Below are positions 10,512-20,918 of a DNA stretch of 64,000 nt, in pieces. Made by a program: the position numbers and the translations under genes. Position 1 is the first letter of the stretch. Each line of letters begins with the position of its first letter. This stretch comes from Sphaeroforma arctica JP610. Its lineage: Eukaryota > Opisthokonta > Ichthyosporea > Ichthyophonida. A model generated the notes under the pieces. That model was given only the letters and a program-made list of their open reading frames with translations. It had not been told where the DNA came from and searched no databases. The stretch spans positions 5,493 to 69,492 of the forward strand of contig NW_014040269.1 in assembly GCF_001186125.1 (NCBI RefSeq), given 5' to 3'.

Positions 10512-11673
10512 ATTACACTGATAGTACGATCAAATGGATTGAGAGGCTGAAGAATGATCGTTTCTGTAAGGAGCAGACTGGTCAACCAAATCTACATATA
10601 CTTCCTGCTTTATTTGAATGGCTAAACAAAGACAACACACTCGGCGACATGTCTATGTGGAATCAGTAAATGCGACAGAAATGTATACAGATCGGTATTC
10701 TCGAGGACTGTGCACTAATTGATAGTATGGACGACTCAGATGATGTCCTATTACGATCAGGGGAAAGAATAGAAGTAAGTTATCGACATGGCATCGGTTT
10801 ATAATATTCATATGTGTTTTCCGAAAGTCCCGCAATAACCCGGGGAGTATAGGGTGATATTTTGACGTAACTGGGGATATAGCAAAGTATGTATATATTA
10901 CATTCGTCATAGCAATCAGTTATGTATTCTAACATAGACTGCCTTTTCCTACAACCAAGCAAACAGCCAAATATACGCCTGAGTGCACTCGTATTGCACT
11001 CCATTTGAACAATGATGTGGGAATACTTATTGGTGATGCTGCAGAGTGTAGGATGGAGAAAGCGGGCTGTGACGTGACTGCACAAAATGTGTGTTATAAC
11101 GATTACAAATCATTTCCAACGTTGAAGTTTATCGTTATATTCGAGGGTGGAATATACATCGTAGACATTGCAAAATCATTCACTGGATCTTCTACCGATA
11201 CTGGTATGCACAACTCAGAGAACTATGGACTGCGTATGGTAAATTGTGATGGCAGTACAAAGATTGCATATATGTTCGATAAGGGGTCGATAGATCGCTA
11301 CGAGCTGGATAAACTTGGCATATGCGTGTGTACACCTAGAAAAAATGATTGGTCAATATGCGTTTAGTGAGGAACGGTCACAGGCAGACCGTGATATAGC
11401 GCGCGAGAGAATTACTATCGAACGCAACATGGAGGAGTTACGCAATTATGCCGGTTTCGGGGGTCTGAATAAAACATTGTCTGAGATAGATATAGCTGAC
11501 CATGAAGCGCAGGTGGCACGAGGATTGGTGAACTTGGATGCACCAATCACAGATTGGTGGATGCCAAAATAAGAGCAGGGTGAAGACTTAGTGGATTCGG
11601 ATATAACATTTGATGGAATAGATTTTGATGTTTCAGACGAAAGTGATAACGACTTAGATGTAGTTAAATGTTA
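10512..11673 (+). pseudogene. IS5-like (DDE_Tnp_4) transposase, decayed
   Basis: Cut-and-paste transposase of the DDE_Tnp_4 fold. The core reads ILIGDAAECRMEKAG (first Asp), YNDYKSFPTLKFIVIF, then MFDKGSIDRYELDKLG (second Asp) and RERITIERNMEELRNY (Glu), which follows the family pattern D-x-TE / NYKxHxTxKFL / DRGF / IxxER. A likely intron starts at 10776 (gtaagt) and ends near 10943, after which the frame runs to the core. Around the A-run at 11340-11345 the frame changes by one base. At 11569-11571 a TAA interrupts the frame, which otherwise continues through an acidic tail (DSDITFDGIDFDVSDESD) to TAA 11671-11673. The N-terminal DNA-binding part is not visible, probably lost with the retroelement insertion. 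Plain DNA-transposon gene; not functional as read. Confidence 0.7.
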
Positions 11674-11678
11674 AATAA
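11673..11678 (+). terminator. AATAAA polyadenylation signal of the transposase
   Basis: AATAAA overlaps the final stop codon of the transposase frame. On the opposite strand AATAAA-like words lie near 11682-11700, serving the convergent minus-strand gene; the two genes end only about 100 bp apart. Confidence 0.5.
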
Positions 11679-11776
11679 AGCTTTTATTGATAATTTATTT
11701 ATGCTACTTGAGCTATTATTTCGTTATCAGGAAGCCAGTCTAGAACCTGGTCTACCTTTAATCCTCGTACTGCCTT

Positions 11777-12830
11777 CTATGCACTAAAGCTAGCTAACTT
11801 CAGGGTTCTAAATCCCATAAACAACTTGTGTTCCTCTTCGTCCATGTCTTCTCTAAGTACCTTCATATGCGACGAATGTAGAGGATTCCACCTAGACCTG
11901 TTAATAGCGCATGAGAAGTCCTTGCTCTGATCGACAAATTCTCTTGCCAGTGTTATGGCATGTTGATTTGGATTGAATTTTCTGGATTTGGGTCTTTTGG
12001 ACCAACTACACTGACCATCAGTTGATCCCGGGTCCCCGATTTCTTGGATACGTTCCAGCACAGCTCGTATGTGCACGCAATTCGAATGATTGTGACATGG
12101 GCTCACTTTAAGAATATTTGTTTTTCCTTCTCCTTCATCAGTGGCAACACGTTTCTGTTTAACTAATGGCAATAAACAGTTCGCATCCTCAATGTTGTCC
12201 ATAAACCACGACTTTGTTGATTTATCCCTATTGATTATCGCTACGCATATAACGCTCATCTTGTCGTGCCGGTAGCTGCGCGAAACCTTGCTCCTTATGT
12301 ACATTAACATGCGATGCTTCCTCTGTGGATCGTCGTTCAGCTTCACATAGCCAGTTTCCAAGTCGACGATGAAACGATGCTCTTGTTCCTTAGTTTGTCG
12401 GCGTGTATAAGAAGCTTTACCTTCTATTACTAACAACTACCTTCTCGATGACATCTTGATTGTATGCATTAAACGTAATATCATTGCATGTATCACGCAG
12501 ATCTCGGTCGGCAGTCAGCCTAGTTGCGAGTAAAGCAGTAGGTACCTCCGGAATAGGCATTCTTTTAAGTGTTGTACTTGCTGTGTGCAAGTTGGTCGTT
12601 AGGTAATCCACCATCAACGATTTGGATCCGAATCGCTGAGGTATTACAATATCTCTTTGTATAGCATACTGGTGAAGTGCAGGCTTCAGCATGCAAGAAA
12701 ATGATGCTATATCGCTCTCTACGGATGTAGTAGACCACAATCGGTGCCAATCCAATACGCGGACTCCACACGCACTCGCACGGAGGAAAACGAATGTCAA
12801 ATATTCCAAGCCGGTAACTTTTTTGATCAT
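11777..12830 (-). CDS. Unidentified transposon ORF pair
   Basis: Two overlapping minus-strand frames (12417-12830 and 11777-12436) downstream of the nuclease. I do not recognise the protein. The second frame encodes about 219 residues, mixed charged, with a compact cluster SPCHNHSNCVHIRAVLERI that resembles the end of a SWIM-type zinc finger (C-x-H-I), but the first CxC pair is not obvious. A GTAAAG near the frame overlap (about 12418) could be a splice donor, or the overlap could mark a frameshift. The position, inside the inverted repeats and co-oriented with the nuclease, suggests one transcription unit with it. It could be the C-terminal part of the nuclease protein or a separate accessory protein. 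Confidence 0.45.
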
Positions 12831-12884
12831 ACCAGTCTAATGTATAATGATCAAAAAATAAACACTCTTCCATAACACGGTCGG

Positions 12885-14244
12885 CTACACCGAGCCTATT
12901 TCTCGTCTTGCTGGAGTCAGTATACTGTATAGCTGATCTATCTCATATCCACTAGTTATTACATCTTCACCCCATATATCTATTAGGCCGTCAGCTACGT
13001 ACACACAGTGATTGACCATACAAGAACTGGTTGAAAAAATCAGAAACTTTGTTATATTCAAGTCCCTATATATCTCGTTCACCCTTTCAGGTGCTTTTCA
13101 CTTATACATGAACGCCGATTCGACAGTGAGTGGCCCTTCTACGTTTGCAAGCCAAGGGCAGAATGTCTGTACTGTCACACTAGTACGAATTCTATAATCG
13201 CTCTGAATTAGTAAAGCAGCCATGGGCACTGTATTGTCAAACCCGTATACAATTACAGCACGCAAGAACTGCATCTGATAAACCGTTAGGAATTTTAATT
13301 CCGACTCGTCGCTCTGTAACTCAGCCTTGTCGAATAGACTATTAACTCTTGCCCTCTTGCAATTACGTCTGTAAAACACATTGGCGATACCACTTATCTA
13401 TTTGTTGTCAAGTATAATACGATCGCACCCAATAACTATATAGTCTGCATCGTAAGCCAATATAAAATCTATTTGTCCCTGTAGCTGTAGCGCGAGCAGC
13501 TGTTGCTCTGCCTCCATCGGCGATACTATGTAGTCAATATCTTTATCAATGCACAAGAGCATCAGCATCTCCGCTACTTCAATATCAAAGAACGCTACAA
13601 CATCCTTACACGCTTTGGTGACGTCTAACCCTGGTGTATTTCTCTTGTTCTGAACGAATGTATGTATTGAAATATTAATCAGTATAATTATTCGAAGTAC
13701 ACACACACTACTACAAATTTACGAACAAAAAAAAATATGCATCAACTGCATGCATCAGACATGCATCAGATCAATATACAGCATTTTAACACGCTTTGGA
13801 GACGTCAACACCAGGATCATGTCTATATTGTTCAGAACAAATGTATTAAAAAGTATTCAGTATAGTTACGCGAGGCACACACACATTATTATAAACTTAC
13901 TAGCAATTTTTTTTGCATGCGTCAACTACATACAACACACCTTAATATATTCTCAGATTGGAGCCATCGCCTTTTCCCTGTTTTCAGCACGCTTGTCATT
14001 CGCTAGCTTACCTTTCACCCTATATCCATCAAATACTATCATCAGTCTTAATGTTCCTTGGCCATATGACTGCAATCGTTGGAAAGTTGCCCCGTACACC
14101 AAGTAATAAAGGTTGATAATTTTGGTCGAGAACAACTTCTGTAGCGTGTGTGTGCATGAAACTATGTGCAATATAGCTCGCGTCTATGCCTAAAACACCA
14201 ACCAAGTGTGACAGTGGTGTCTTCACTAATAATGGGCGGTTCAA
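12885..14244 (-). pseudogene. Exo1/FEN1-like (XPG superfamily) nuclease of the transposon
   Basis: Structure-specific 5' nuclease family. From the N-terminus: LVGVLGIDASYIAHSFMH (14150-14210) fits the XPG N-domain strand with the first metal-binding Asp; GTLRLMIVFDGYRVKGK (about 14020-14070) fits the PI.VFDG motif; IDYIVSPMEAEQQLLALQ and FILAYDADYIVIGCDR (13410-13560) are the XPG-I motif with its acidic residues; FLTVYQMQFLRAVIVYGFDN (about 13240-13300) corresponds to the (I/L)SGCDY region; NHCVYVADGLIDIWGEDV (about 12950-13020) resembles the Exo1 LVFDP segment. The pieces lie in different frames separated by introns or shifts, with at least one frame change between the first two motifs. Helicase or other domains are not seen. 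Exo1-like spacing fits better than FEN1, since no PCNA motif is visible. As read it is broken. Confidence 0.7.
13608..13935. repeat. ~182-bp tandem duplication in the nuclease gene
   Basis: 13608-13755 and 13790-13935 align at roughly three quarters identity: acacgctttgg(t/a)gacgtc opens both, acacacac(t/a) and a poly-A/T plus gcatgcgtcaac-like words close both. The unit includes the start of the XPG-I exon (residues PGLDVTKAC versus PGVDVSKAC) and the intron upstream of it, so a partial exon has been copied along with its splice region. Confidence 0.6.
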
Positions 14245-14377
14245 CTCAAGCAGGCCTGCGCCATTGCTTGTGGTTACTTATATGCGCGTACAAATGAACT
14301 ACTTATGTGTGCACATATACACATAAATATATTTTTCTTATCAGTATGTTACAGTCAATATTAACTATCAAATTATT

Positions 14378-14460
14378 GGCGCGCACTTCGCTATAGAATA
14401 ATTTTTAATTCCGGGACGGCTCAGACGGGCCAGACCCTGTTTATTAATTCAGTGGGTGAA
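14378..14460 (-). repeat. Right terminal inverted repeat of the transposase/nuclease transposon
   Basis: Contains ggcgcgcacttcgctatag, aattccgggacggc and aattcagtgggtg, the reverse complement of the left end at 2221-2300 in matching order. Confidence 0.65.
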
Positions 14461-14490
14461 GTGCTATATTTTCATCTCTTTTGTCTAATA

Positions 14491-15112
14491 CGACACCCGT
14501 CACTATAAAATTATTAACGCCCGAGCCCTAGTATTCCTATGTATATGCCTATATGGTGAATTTGTTTTGAATTTATGTTCTAAAAATACAATTGCGGTTA
14601 ATGAAATCACAGAATAGGACAAAATCCCTTGGACCTGAAATTTACAACAGAAGGGGACAAAACCAAATTCAACATTGTTGAACTACAGTGCAATTTGTGC
14701 AAACCAAACGATTATATTTTACATAGCCCTCTTTTCTTCTCTTGTGTTTTATGTATATTATAAGAAGGCTGTGGGCTATGAAACGAGGTGTTTTTTAATA
14801 ATATTCAGAACTTCAGAAGTATGGATCCACGAATTCATGCTCACACAGGTTTAACAGAACATTGGCTCTCTCTAGCTAGTCTGAGGCGTTGTTTTGTATT
14901 TCAGGTGACATGTGTAGATTATGTACCGAAAACTGATACTTGAGTGTTGTAATAACTTGTATCGGTAATTTTTTTTGCGGTGTACATACTGAATAGTTCG
15001 GTACTTGTGGCCATACGTGGGCACATAAATATCAACCCTACCTTTGCGAACGGACCGGATGCGGTTTTGGACACGGGCTCGGGTGATAATAATTTTATAG
15101 TGACAGGTGTCG
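14491..15112. mobile_element. 622-bp MITE with TA target duplication
   Basis: Terminal inverted repeats of 39 bp: the left begins cgacacccgtcactataaaa and ends cccgagccct; the right, reverse-complemented, begins cgacacctgtcactataaaa. About 35 of 39 positions agree. TA lies directly outside both ends (14489-14490 and 15113-15114). The interior (no convincing ORF) is unrelated to the neighbours. TA duplication is common to Tc1/mariner and some other groups, so the family is left open. Confidence 0.75.
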
Positions 15113-15154
15113 TATAGGCTAGGTCATGTATGTACATCTTTTGAATGTCCCTTT

Positions 15155-15480
15155 TCCCCCGCACAGGGGGGTATAAGAGTGCTGTGATGGGGGTGAGCCT
15201 ATGAGAGTGTGAGGTATATTTATTTTAAAATTTGCATAGTATTTTTAGATAAGCTCGAAATTTGAAAATTTGAAAATTTGTTGATCAATAAAAAGTGTGT
15301 TCAAAGAAGTGTGATTCTATTGTGGCTTCGAAAACCCTGTCAGTTGGCAACAATTGTTTAATGTTTCTGATTTTCTGCGACAGATATTTTCAATTTTTTC
15401 CCCGCAGGGGTATAAGGATACACTCATTACATTGTGATGGGTGTGGGACTGTGGGGTATATGTTCAAATTTGCATAGTTG
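15155..15480. repeat. Left-end repeats of retroelement B
   Basis: A block with ccccgca(ca)gggg, tataag, tgtgatggg and a closing aaatttgcatagt occurs twice (15155-15240 and 15400-15478), flanking segment B (15251-15399: aagctcga to tttcaattttt). Segment B has a second copy at 20752-20882. Confidence 0.65.
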
Positions 15481-15879
15481 TAAAGCCAACTGGTCGTGAC
15501 ACGAAAGTACAAGGGTTTGAGAAAACTAAGATTTATTTGCCTTTGGTTGGTCCCAAGCTCTACAGTTGAAAAGTGAGCTTGGGAGAACCAAACCTTCGTA
15601 TTGATATCGGAGCAAACGCAAAGCCCGTTGGATTCGTCAAGATAGTTGGCCCGCGCAAATATCCAACTGCCACGTTTGCGATTTTTCCAAGTTAATACCA
15701 TTATAGGTACACAACAGCAGTAGGTCGTGGGTTAAGTATACCTGTTGGGGGACTCATAGTACCAAGTGACTGCCAAAAAGAAATAGGAATAGGGAAATAT
15801 TTGTCCGGTGGACGGGGAACACTAGATATAAGGCCAGCAATAGTATAAGGCCATGAGGAGGCATGCCAAGTAACTGGTG

Positions 15880-16602
15880 CTCATTTTTTAGAAATGTGTC
15901 CGGCGCATGTGGAATAACAATAGGCATAGCTATTAGCGAATGGAAGGAGAAAGGAAGCTATGAACATGAAGCCCAATGTGGCAAGATAGCGATAGCCTTA
16001 CAGTAGCGAGTAGCTAGGAAACGGCGGAAGAACTGGTGGTAAATGGGCCACGGTGGGTTAACTAATACGAAAGAACCCGTAAGGTTGAATTATTCAGCTC
16101 GGCAACGTTCGGTACCCCCCAATGCTGCACAATAACGGGGAAGATGATGACATGTGGAACTCGCATAGAGATCAACATCAGACACCACCCATTTCTTGAA
16201 GAAGAGGGAAATCCATGCGGGATTGATCATCAACTCACCTGAATATGCATGAGGGTGAGGAGATAGAGTTGCAACTAGCGAAGGATGCGGCGGAATCTCA
16301 TCCACCGGGCCCCAAGTAACATGTTTATGAACAAAAAGCATTCTGGGGTCCAATTGCGCAGGCTGGCGGGAAAGCCTATCTGCTACGTAATTCCATTTAC
16401 CGGGTATGTGACGGATATCCACGCGATGGTGGCGGATTTTCTCCACGAGACGCTTAAGGCGATCACCACGAGCAGTCTTAAGGAAAGAGAAATTAACATG
16501 GAAGAAAGTAAGCACATTAAGGTGATCCGTCCAGACAGTTAGGGCATGATAATTGGCAGTAATAGTCATCTCCTCCTTATCAACAGCATAAGCAATAGCC
16601 AT
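15880..16602 (-). pseudogene. Fossil retroelement B: RNase H end and NPPW domain
   Basis: RNase H end: LTVWTDHLNVLTFF, VDIRHIPGKWNYVADRLSRQ. It is followed by VVSDVDLYASSTCHHLPRYC and, further down (about 16010-16060), a NPPWPIYHQFFRRFL stretch. This is the same VDLxAS...NPPW architecture as in the 3-10 kb element. It matches the domain that follows RNase H in DIRS-group elements. Confidence 0.6.
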
Positions 16603-16821
16603 AATTTATAGGTCACAAATATGATAACGACGTTGGGCCGCATTCAATTTGGTACCTCGGTATGAGAATGGAAAAAGACGGTCGATGCCATTAATACAAA
16701 AACCGTCAACACGAGGGTCAACCACCTGAGATTAATCAGTAACCACGGTGGAATGGCAAGAGTATGTACTTGCAGGAGCCAGGAAAAGTTTCTCCCGCTC
16801 AGAAAGTGTTTCTTGCTGGGT

Positions 16822-18781
16822 TTACCTGACTCGTTTATGGGCCGGGAGTGTAAAATCAGGGGTCGTAGGGAAGGGGAAGGAACACTTCTGAGACGAAAGG
16901 CTACCGAGAGGTCGTTGCTGTGGCAGTGGGGTAGGGGTACGTTGGGCAGCAAGGCGGCGCTTTTGGCGGGATAGGCTTTTGTCTAAGGCAGCAGCAGCAG
17001 TATTGAGTCGCTTAGAACTCAAGGGTTGAACCCAATCCTTTGGGAAAGGTGCAGGCAACTCACCCTGACGAGGAATCCAGACAAAAAGTCCACAACCAAT
17101 GCCAATGGGGCATGCGTCAACAAACATGTGGAGATAATGGGCAGGGTCAGGGGAAACTAACATAATGGTACCTTGAATAGCCTCGTTAATCATCGTATTC
17201 GCAGCATGACAATCTGCAGAATAATGAAAACGTGTATTCTTAGACGTTAAGTCCGTCAATGGGCCATCATAATGGCCAAATTGGGGATATATTGAGACCA
17301 CCAATTGAGAGTGGCACAAAACACTTCGACTTTGTCCTTGGTTTTTGGTTGGGGCATAGAAACAATATCATTGGCGGTATTCTGTAATTGATGTATAATT
17401 ATGGATAGTTTGGCGACCATAAAATATTTTGGTACTTCCCTAAGGAGCATTGAAAGACACTTGGAAGCCCCCGTAAACGGATTTTCATTTTAACACAAAT
17501 ACGCGCATACGCAAGCTTATCATTCCAGTGCTGAGAAATTGCCTCGCGGCTATAGTGGGCCTTGGCGCCGTCATCGACAAAGTGCTTGAGGGCTTGGCGG
17601 AGGGCAGCAAATAAACCATCCACAAAGGCTTGCAAATCAACGGTCATCATTTTCACCCCGAAGACTCCATTGACAGGTTGCCAAACATCACCTGTAGACG
17701 TTATCCAGATAAGATACCGACGAGAGCGCTTTGTGCAACGCAATTGGTTAAAGCTGCATGCCATATACATTGTAGAAACAATGTCACCCCGCCGGATATG
17801 ATCTAAACATTCCTGCCCAGTAAGGCATGGGGTAGGAAACAACGTCAAAATTTTCATTGTTAACCTTATAATTTTGGCAATAGCGAACATCCTTGATAAT
17901 CTTAGGCTTCACACGGGGGTTCTTTCGTGCCAAAACAGCACTAGACATATAGGGTGAGAAATAATCTCCAGGTTCTATGACACCGCGAGCGTAGTCACGG
18001 GCGCATATCTCTTGTTCTCATTGTATATACTGTGGGTTCTTGAGCTTGTATATGATACGCTTAGGCCTGGCATTTGCCTTGATTTTTATATCGACCTCAT
18101 AATCACGGATAGTATTGTGATTGGATTCGTCGTAACGAATGCTATTGAACAAATCTTTGAACTCTTTGACCTGTTGTAGTGTTTTGTTCAAATAAAGAGC
18201 AGTAGCATTAACTCCCATCCCAGTTGTATTCCTCAAGGGTACCCGGAGAATCACGGCAACGGCGTTTGAATTCAACAACAGCAGCCTCATCAATAAGAGC
18301 TGGTACCAAGAGGCCAATATAAGGGTTAGACGGAGACGCCAAAGAAGATGGAGACGCAGACTGAATGACAGGTGCACGTTCTGAACTGAAGGCCAAATGT
18401 GGGTTGTTCGGTAGATTTTTTCCAGTAGGGTTTAGGGTTTTTGGTGCGCAAGAGAATATATCTCTGAGTAATGAAGCTTAATAAAAAGTCGCATCCATTA
18501 GGAATTTCATCAGAAAGGTAGAAAACAGAGTCCTTTGTTTCAAAATAACTCGTTTGGGAAGCATTAGTAAATATCTGTATAAGCACAGAGATATCAGTTT
18601 GTTGAGTAGGGGGTTGAAGCGTAACACCTCCGAACGGCTTCATTAATACATGCTCGATGTTCTGGATTTTCAGACCCTCAGATATTGCCAACTGTTTATT
18701 GACGAGATTTGGTATAGCGCTATCATTCACATAGTATAACACACAAGAAGAGACGAAGTAAGCAGGAACCACCGGGCCCAC
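16822..18781 (-). pseudogene. Fossil retroelement B: protease, reverse transcriptase, RNase H start
   Basis: Near 18700 the product reads VLYYVNDSAIPNLVNKQLA, a decayed aspartic protease start. RT remnants follow (RRYLIWITSTGDVWQPVN, VFGVKMM, ALKHFVDDGAKAHYS at 17560-17800; NDIVSMPQPKTKDKVEVF and LNWWSQYIPNLAIMMAHLTD at 17256-17400). RNase H begins with HYLHMFVDACPIGIGCGLFV (about 17080-17140). The pattern is Ty3-like. Confidence 0.7.
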
Positions 18782-18787
18782 GCAATA

Positions 18788-20183
18788 TCAATCGGCGCGG
18801 ATATTTAGGGTACCAGAGAAATTGTTATATGGGCGGGCATTGGGCAACTTGGTGACCAGGTTTGTAGCAGTTGTAGCACACATTCTCACCGTCAGCGTTT
18901 TGCCTGGAGTAACAGGGTTAGCTGTAGGTGTGCGGGAGCGTGCGGGGCGCACATCTTGGGACTGGGAGCGACCATGATTATCATTGAACGCAGGTGTAGT
19001 AGACTGGGAGCGGGAACCAACGCCAGAATCATTGCGTGAAGAGCTGGAATCATAATCGTCAGAACGGCCGTGTCGAGGACGAGAAATACCGGCACGGTCG
19101 CCATGAGAGTCAGAGTCACGACGGTTGCCACGGCCATTAACATACCCTCGGTCGCGACTGTCATGATCGACACGATCACGGTTGCGATCTGCACGATGGG
19201 TGTCATCACCACGGCGAGTGTTACCGCCAGCATTGTTCCGACCAGCACGACCTTGATCACGGGTAGTGGGGCGTCCTCGGTCTCTCTCACGAAGGCGTTT
19301 AATTGCTCGTGGTTCCGGAGGGTAATTGGAATACTTTCGAACAAACGATTCCTCCAGGATTGCAACACCGATAGAGCACCCTGCCTGCTGGTTATGAAAC
19401 CCAATGAAGAAAGCATTTTCCAAATTCTCCAACCAAATCTGGAAGAATTCAGCGATACGCTGATGAAAATTATCCAGGTAACGTTCAATCAGAGTGGAAT
19501 CGTGGCGTAGCACGTGGTAAAGGCGATCCATGTAAAAAGGGTCACTGGTCAACGGCAGGAGTAAAGCGTGGACAGAACGACGGTCCTGGCTAGCACCCTT
19601 ATGGAGATTCTCCAACAACATGTCGTTGATAATGAACTCATTTTGAGTAGACAGCTTGGGGGCAGTACGCTTCCATGCTTTCGTATAAGGGGTCACGATG
19701 GTAGAGCTCGGGGCGCTCAGGGACCCATGTTTTGAGGGATTCCTCGTACACGAAACCGTCGCCCCAGTCCTTAATCTCACCATTCTCATCGAAGGCCCTC
19801 AGCAGCACGTAACATCCAGCGGCTGATTTAGGAGGAATATTATCCTTCTCGTCATCAGATTCGTCTTCAGTTTCACGCTGTTGACGCTGTTCATTCTCCT
19901 TAGCTTTGACAGCCTGCTCCTAAGCACGCTGAGCTGCCCGCTCAACTTTCTGTTCGTCCGTAAGGTTGGTTTCCTCATCAACTTGGGCATTCTTATCTTC
20001 AATACTCCTGACCAATTCTTTAATTTTAGCCTGGGCACGTAAGAGTTCAACACGTAATTCCAAGGCAGACATCTGTGGGGCCTGTGTCTCCAAGTAAGCC
20101 TTAGCTCTCAGGGGTACACGGTTGGTTAATCCTTGGTGCACGTAAGCACCTTGGATTTCTTCCAGATCACGGTAAGCGAGCAT
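18788..20183 (-). pseudogene. Fossil retroelement B: gag region with CCHC knuckle
   Basis: Starting at 20183 the product is helical and charged (YRDLEEIQGAYVHQGL, then KxK/EELVRSIEDKNAQVDEE). From 19789 on it includes a capsid-like helical part (LLLPLTSDPFYMDRLYHVL) and a long Arg/Asp/Ser-rich tail. A CYNCYKPGHQVAQC zinc knuckle (C-x2-C-x4-H-x4-C) is encoded at about 18838-18880. This order is typical for retroelement Gag. Confidence 0.7.
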
Positions 20184-20629
20184 ATGAATTCACGCAGCCA
20201 ACAGATCCGGTAATAAGGGAGCCCCTTATCGGGTCCTTTGAGGGAAGCCGCGATTTAGAAAATACGGGATTCCTGCCCCATCTTGAAGAATAGGTGGCGC
20301 ATAGGTCCAAATTCCCGCAACACGTAAGCAATCAATTAAATCGCCGTTGTGGAAGGGGTAATGAACAGGTCAATCAAATGCCAATAGGAAGTGTCCAAAT
20401 ACTTCATTAAGGCATTGATCTTGGCACTCCGTCCGGAAGAAGTAGACGTATCATCCAAGCTACGGAAAGGTTTCTGTACAATCTAATTTTGAATTTTGCG
20501 TACCCAAGGCACAATAGGGCGATCGAGGTCGAAACGCAGCAGATAAGGCTCGTCATTGTCTTTCTGGGCATTGCCCTTGCCGTTGTTCTTTGGCATTGTT
20601 GATAAGAAAGCACACTCTACGTAACAGGA

Positions 20630-20882
20630 GAGCAAACGCAAAGCCCGTTGGATTGGTCAAGGCTGTTGGCCCGCGCAAATATCCAACTGCCACGTTGGCG
20701 GGGTTTCTAAGGTGTCACTGGTTTAGGACCACCAGGTTTTACATAGTGGACAAGCTCGAAGATTGAACATATGACCAATGAAAAGTGCGTTTAAGAAATG
20801 TGATTTTATTGGCTGCGAAAAACCCGGTCAGTTGGCAATTGTATAGCGTTTCTGATTTTTTGCGACACAAATTTCAATTTTT
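20630..20882. repeat. Right-end repeats of retroelement B
   Basis: Segment A (agcaaacgcaaagcccgttg to ccaactgccacg, 20630-20700) and segment B (20752-20882) in plus orientation. The copies at the left end are at 15610-15680 (A) and 15251-15399 (B). Segment A is 71 bp and differs at only a handful of sites. Confidence 0.7.
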
Positions 20883-20918
20883 GTGTTTTGTGTTCAGCTG
20901 GACAATCTACCAAACGTG

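Larger units (their letters stand above)
2221..14460. mobile_element. Inverted-repeat DNA transposon with transposase and XPG-type nuclease, interrupted by a retroelement
   Basis: About 80 bp at 2221-2300 is matched as an inverted repeat at 14378-14460: the outer word cacccactgaatt, then ccgtcccggaatta, ctatagcgaagt and gcgcgcc appear in the same order in both arms. Between them lie a plus-strand DDE transposase (to 11673), a convergent minus-strand ORF pair (11777-12830) and an Exo1/FEN1-like nuclease (12885-14244). A ~7.3-kb retroelement occupies 3157-10510. Without it the transposon would be about 5 kb. The transposase fold (DDE_Tnp_4) points to the IS5-like PIF/Harbinger or ISL2EU groups, while XPG nucleases are known from Academ transposons. 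The family is therefore open. I could not fix a target-site duplication. Confidence 0.6.
15155..20890 (-). mobile_element. Fossil Ty3-like retroelement B
   Basis: Minus-strand fossil with gag and CCHC knuckle, protease, RT, RNase H and an NPPW-type domain. I see no integrase or tyrosine recombinase between RNase H and the left end. It is broken in many places (about ten). Direct-repeat segments bound it in a mirrored order: segment A at 15610-15680 and 20630-20700, segment B at 15251-15399 and 20752-20882, all in plus orientation, with A on the inner and B on the outer side at both ends. This is not the simple LTR order; split direct repeats occur in Ngaro/PAT-type elements. Confidence 0.75.

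Noticed and set aside
18892-19510. Open frames on both strands over the Arg/Asp-rich gag tail
   Set aside because: GC-rich repeats in the gag tail open all frames. Only the frame leading to the CCHC knuckle makes sense.
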